From: JAJEAD01 sp964420925
GTDB taxonomy: Bacteria > Pseudomonadota > Gammaproteobacteria > HK1
Reading direction: 5' to 3'
Length of the DNA stretch: 64,000 nucleotides
Assembly: GCA_964420925.1 (NCBI GenBank)
Contig: CAYQVB010000104.1
Location: 1 to 64,000 of the forward strand
In this document: in pieces, positions 60,571 to 64,000 of the stretch
How the letters are laid out: every line of letters begins with the position of its first letter
Position numbering within the stretch: the stretch's first letter is position 1
Notes under the pieces: model-generated
What the model saw: the letters and a program-made list of their open reading frames with translations, nothing else
Told to the model about the DNA's origin: nothing
Database searches by the model: none
Made by a program: the position numbers and the translations under genes

Positions 60571-62175
60571 TCAGGCCATCCACCACCGCTCGATGCACTT
60601 CCAGCCGTCGGCTTCGAAGCTCGCGCTGACCTGCTCCGCGTGTTGGATGCTGGAGGACCGGGCGGTGAGGAGGTTGGCAAAGAGCGGAATGATGCCCCCG
60701 CCATCGTTGCTCACGAGTTCCTGCATCTCCCAGTACATCTCGCGCCGCTTGTCCTCGTCCAGCTCCGAGCGCGCCAGCAGCAGCAACTCGTCGAAGCGCG
60801 CGTTCGACCAGAAGCTCTCGCTCCAGCTCGCACCGGTCTGGTAGGCGAGCGTGAAGATCCAGTCCTCGGTAGGGCGTCCGGCCCAGTAGGAAAAGCTGAA
60901 GGGCTTGACGGCCCAGACATTGCTCCAGTAGCCGTCGTTCGGCTCGCGCACCACGTTGATCGTGATGCCGGCCTTGGCGGCGTGTTCCTTGTACAGGACC
61001 GCGGCATCGACCGCACCCGGAAAGGCGGTATCCGCCGTGGACAGGTCGACCTCCAGGGAGGACAGTCCGGCCTGCTTGAGGTGGTACTTCGCCTTGTCGA
61101 TATCGTACTCGCGCTGCGGCATCTCGTGGTTGAAGTAGCGGTTCGCCGGACTGATCGGGCTGTCGTTGGCCACCGCGCCCCGACCGTCGAGAATCCTCTT
61201 CAACAGCGCCTCGCGGTCGACGGCGTGCTTGAGCGCGAGGCGTACGTGGTTGTCGTCGAAGGGCGCCTTGTTGGCGTGCATGGGTATCGTGTAATGCTGG
61301 GTTCCCGTCACTTCGTCGATAGCGATGCCCTCGGTCTGCTCGAGCAGCTTCAGGGTCTTGACCTCGGCCTTGTGCAGGATATTGATCTTCCCGGTGACGA
61401 GCGCGGTGTTCTTGGCCACCGGATCGGTGATTCCGAGCAGTTGGGCTTCGTCGAACCAGCCCCGGTCGGGCTTGAAGTAGTTGGGGTTGCGCTTGAGATC
61501 CATGCTGACGCCCGGCACGTGTCCCTCCAGGGTATATGCCCCCGTCCCGTTTGCATTCTCCCACTCGATCGTGTTCTCGCCCTTGGCGGGCAGAATTCCC
61601 AGGTGATAATCGGTAAGCAAGTACGGCAGGTCGGCGTTGCCCTCTCTGAGCTCGACCACCACGGTGTGCTTGCCGTCGGCGCGCACGTCGACGATGCTTT
61701 CGACGATCGACTTGGCCGCCGACTTGGTGTCGGGACCACGATGATGATTCAGCGAGGCGACGACATCGCTCGCTTCGACGCTTCTGCCGTCGTGAAACTC
61801 CACGCCCTTGCGCAGCATGAAGGTCCAGGTCCTGGCGTCGGGCGAAGGCTCCCAGCTCTCGGCAATCTCGCCGTGCAGCTTCCGATCGGGGCCGACTTCG
61901 AGAAGGCAGTTGTACACCGCTCCGTAGAGTCCTACCGTCTGTTCGCTGCTGAGGAAGGTGGCGGGATCGTAGGTCGAGGTAGTGGCGAAGGGGCACCCGA
62001 CAATCGCTTTCCCGCCCCGCTTCGGCGTGGCCGCGGCGGCGCCTTTCATGAACAAGCTCTCCGCCGCCGCAACCGTCATTCCGGCCGCAATCGAGCGCTG
62101 GATGAATTCCCGGCGCGAGACGCCGCGCGGCGCAGGTGTGAGCTGTTTCAGCTCGGTATCTTTGATGCGGTTCAT
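60571..62175 (-). CDS. ABC transporter solute-binding protein, dipeptide/opine family (Tat-exported)
   Basis: A 534-residue SBP_bac_5 protein with a twin-arginine signal (SRREFIQRS, R21-R22) and GGAGGAG 7 bp before ATG 62175. Family blocks: EIAESWEPSPDARTWTFMLR, KGVEFHDGRSVEASDVVASL, VRLALKHAVDREALLKRILD. No permease or ATPase genes lie within the window on this strand, so it must rely on components encoded elsewhere. It precedes the butyrobetaine-hydroxylase-like gene by 112 bp. Confidence 0.9.
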   Translation of the reverse strand: MNRIKDTELKQLTPAPRGVSRREFIQRSIAAGMTVAAAESLFMKGAAAATPKRGGKAIVGCPFATTSTYDPATFLSSEQTVGLYGAVYNCLLEVGPDRKLHGEIAESWEPSPDARTWTFMLRKGVEFHDGRSVEASDVVASLNHHRGPDTKSAAKSIVESIVDVRADGKHTVVVELREGNADLPYLLTDYHLGILPAKGENTIEWENANGTGAYTLEGHVPGVSMDLKRNPNYFKPDRGWFDEAQLLGITDPVAKNTALVTGKINILHKAEVKTLKLLEQTEGIAIDEVTGTQHYTIPMHANKAPFDDNHVRLALKHAVDREALLKRILDGRGAVANDSPISPANRYFNHEMPQREYDIDKAKYHLKQAGLSSLEVDLSTADTAFPGAVDAAVLYKEHAAKAGITINVVREPNDGYWSNVWAVKPFSFSYWAGRPTEDWIFTLAYQTGASWSESFWSNARFDELLLLARSELDEDKRREMYWEMQELVSNDGGGIIPLFANLLTARSSSIQHAEQVSASFEADGWKCIERWWMA

Positions 62176-62372
62176 TGTTTGCTCCTCCTGGAGGCTTTAC
62201 AGCACTGCTTCCATTCAATTCGTCGGAATTGAAGGAAACTCACAGAACGAACTCCCCGGTTCATCGCGATGCGGCGTCGACGTACATGACGCACCGCTTG
62301 GCAGACCCGTGGTCTCGACGGTCACCAGCGAGTCCGGCTTGCGGGATCAACGCGCACTCTCTGCTCAAGTGA

Positions 62373-63143
62373 TCAGGTCTTGTAGGACGAATCTTCCCGG
62401 TCGAGCATGCGCAGCCAACCTGCCCATTGGAGAGACCCGTCGGATCCATATCCGCTCTCGATCTCGCTCACGTACAACTCGGCGATCCTGTCCGGGTCCC
62501 TCGGGACGCGGATGTCACGACCGGAGTGGTATGCGGCAAGCTGGATGGCGCACGCCTGATCGAAATTGAAGGTGTTGAAGAAAGCCGCGGCCGGCGTGTG
62601 TCCGACCGCCATCATGCCGTGGTTGCGCATGAGCAGACACACATTTCCCTCGAACGCCTCGACCATGACTCGGCAAAACTCCTCGTCGTGGAAAAAGGCG
62701 TAATCAACGTAGCCCGTCCGCTTGTACAACATGAGCGCCGGGTGACTCATTGGCAGCAACTCGCAGCCGAGACTGGACAACACTTCAGTCGCTTTCGTAT
62801 GCGTATGGATGACGCAGTTCACGTCGGGCCGAGCCTGAAACAGCGACTGAAACAACGGCACGGCAGCCGGAGCCACGTCTTCGCCAACCACCACGTTCCT
62901 CGTGTCGTGAATGGACATTCTCACCAGGCCGGAGGCGCTTACCTCTTCAGGGAATTCGCCATACTGGCCCACCAGGCAGGCGCCAGGCTCATCCGGAATT
63001 CTGGCTGCGACAAATCCGTTCGTCAGGTCGCTCAGGCGATAGTGCACGAGCAGTCGATAACAGGCAGCTACCGCCACACGCGTTCCGAATTCGCCTTCGG
63101 GAACGACAGACGGGACATTTGCTACCAAGGCACTTGCGCTCAT
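62373..63143 (-). CDS. class II aldolase/adducin family protein
   Basis: A 256-residue protein with zinc ligands H113 and H115 in VIHTHTKATE and H175 in LLMRNHGMMAVG, the AraD/FucA/adducin pattern. N-terminal LTNGFVAARIP corresponds to the substrate-phosphate loop, but the glycine-rich form GN.S is altered to TNGF, as in the non-sugar-phosphate branch of the family. Start ATG 63143 with AAGGGAG 11 bp upstream. Same strand as the DapA-type gene upstream. Confidence 0.85.
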   Translation of the reverse strand: MSASALVANVPSVVPEGEFGTRVAVAACYRLLVHYRLSDLTNGFVAARIPDEPGACLVGQYGEFPEEVSASGLVRMSIHDTRNVVVGEDVAPAAVPLFQSLFQARPDVNCVIHTHTKATEVLSSLGCELLPMSHPALMLYKRTGYVDYAFFHDEEFCRVMVEAFEGNVCLLMRNHGMMAVGHTPAAAFFNTFNFDQACAIQLAAYHSGRDIRVPRDPDRIAELYVSEIESGYGSDGSLQWAGWLRMLDREDSSYKT

Positions 63144-63201
63144 GGTGGGATGCTCCCTTCTTGCTTAGGGTCGCTTGTCGCCTTGCACGACGACGCGGTG
63201 T

Positions 63202-64000
63202 CTAAGCCGGGACTTCCCGACTTGAACCGGGAATGCCGTTCGCATCACCCACTCTACGCCTCCTGATGAAGTCATTGGCGAAGGCCGGTACCGGCTCTCT
63301 CACCGCGTCGCAGGCGATGACGCCGCGACGCACGAGGATCGCCTTCCACACGCAGCGGTTGGCGACGTCCTTCTCGTAGGCGGCGACCCGCGAGAACGGG
63401 GCGAAGTAGCGCCTGGCCTCCGCCGCGTGCCCCTGCAGTACCAGATCCCGGGTCCTGCGGAACACCTCCGGCATGTAGCAGGCGGGCATGGTTCCCACGC
63501 ACCCGGCCTCCATCTCCTCGGGCAGGAAAACGCCGCTGTTGCCGCCGAACATGCCGTCGAGGTCGTCGCCGGCCGCCTCGGCCAGCGCCCGGGCCTTGTG
63601 AATGATGTTGCCTGACTCGAGCTTCACGTAGCGCATCCGGGCCAGTTCCGACGCCATCTTCGCAATGAAGCCGACCGGCAGGCTGATGTCGGAGAGGGCG
63701 TGGTCCTGGAGCACGATCGGGATCCCCACCGCGCGGTCGAGGGTGCGGAAGTGGCGCAGGATCTCGTCGGGACCCGCGCGCCATCGGCCGAAGAAGGGCG
63801 GCAGGGCCATCACCGCGACAGCGCCCAGACGCTCCGCCTCGAGCGCGACCTCGACCATGATGCGAGTCGACGGGTGGTTGACGGTCACGATCACCGGCAC
63901 CCTTCCCGCGACCTGCTCGATGCCGAAAGCGAGCAGCTCTCGTTTCTCCGCCTCCGAGAGCAGGTGCCCCTCCGAGGCGTTCGCCAGCATCACGAGACCG
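63202..64000 (-). CDS. dihydrodipicolinate synthase (DapA/NAL) family lyase, N-terminus outside window
   Basis: The frame is open to the window edge (GLVMLANASEGHLLSEAEKR), so the first 40-50 residues are missing. The family's G-T/S-GE loop appears as NASEGHLLS, and the Schiff-base lysine is in RYVKLESGN. GMFGGNSGVFLPEEMEAGCV is the substrate-loop region. These lyases handle pyruvate-linked aldol reactions; the exact substrate is open. Probably transcribed ahead of the aldolase, 58 bp away. Confidence 0.85.
   Translation of the reverse strand, partial: GLVMLANASEGHLLSEAEKRELLAFGIEQVAGRVPVIVTVNHPSTRIMVEVALEAERLGAVAVMALPPFFGRWRAGPDEILRHFRTLDRAVGIPIVLQDHALSDISLPVGFIAKMASELARMRYVKLESGNIIHKARALAEAAGDDLDGMFGGNSGVFLPEEMEAGCVGTMPACYMPEVFRRTRDLVLQGHAAEARRYFAPFSRVAAYEKDVANRCVWKAILVRRGVIACDAVREPVPAFANDFIRRRRVGDANGIPGSSREVPA

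Overview
The window is high-GC DNA, densely coded on both strands. The gene content fits a proteobacterium: Tat signal peptides, a complete phoBR and pst-phoU phosphate regulon with long proteobacterial-type PstC and PstA, two peptide-type ABC transporters, an elongator tRNA-Met very like E. coli metT, and interspersed ATTCCC-N8/9-GGGAAT palindromes like the dRS3 repeats of Neisseria. Many oxidative enzymes (phytanoyl-CoA and butyrobetaine-type dioxygenases, luciferase-like monooxygenases, SDRs) and many broken toxin-antitoxin genes suggest a free-living or host-associated uncultured lineage. I cannot place it below phylum level.

Layout. 1-6 kb: the edge of a defence-like island, with the C-terminal part of a very large protein, a PAPS-reductase-like ATP pyrophosphatase and a cysteine desulfurase in a tightly coupled operon, then a helicase remnant and a Schlafen/AlbA_2 protein whose C-terminus is replaced. 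This sulfur-handling cassette is the best candidate for an unusual system. 6-12 kb: a dipeptide-type ABC transporter with solute-binding protein and permeases on one strand and the ATPases convergent. 12-15 kb: two convergent paralogous luciferase-like monooxygenases and a Uma2-like nuclease-fold protein. 15-19.3 kb: a PIN/RHH toxin-antitoxin pair, a deaminase and a DUF234 ATPase, with decayed second copies of the last two nearby. 19.3-27.9 kb: phoR, phoB, pstS, pstC, pstA, pstB and phoU. 28-34 kb: a complete oppABCDF-like operon. 34-39 kb: a homocysteine methyltransferase, vapBC, a nucleotidyltransferase, a YHS protein and a truncated AbiEi. 38-43 kb: serine-glyoxylate aminotransferase divergent from a FAD/Fe-S 2-hydroxyacid dehydrogenase, a plausible glycolate-glyoxylate-glycine route. 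43-47.5 kb: a uronate-dehydrogenase-like enzyme, a luciferase-like enzyme, an MFS transporter and a SelA-like PLP enzyme.

47.5-50.4 kb is a decay zone: HigA, Doc, IS66 and DsbC-like remnants, an AbrB antitoxin, a tRNA and a roughly 180-bp divergent repeat. 50.5-53 kb holds an ECF sigma factor coupled to a VWA protein. 53-64 kb is mainly catabolic: two SDRs, two Fe(II) dioxygenases, a cytochrome c and DsbC-like pair, a solute-binding protein, a class II aldolase and a DapA-family lyase cut by the window edge, with further gene fragments between them.
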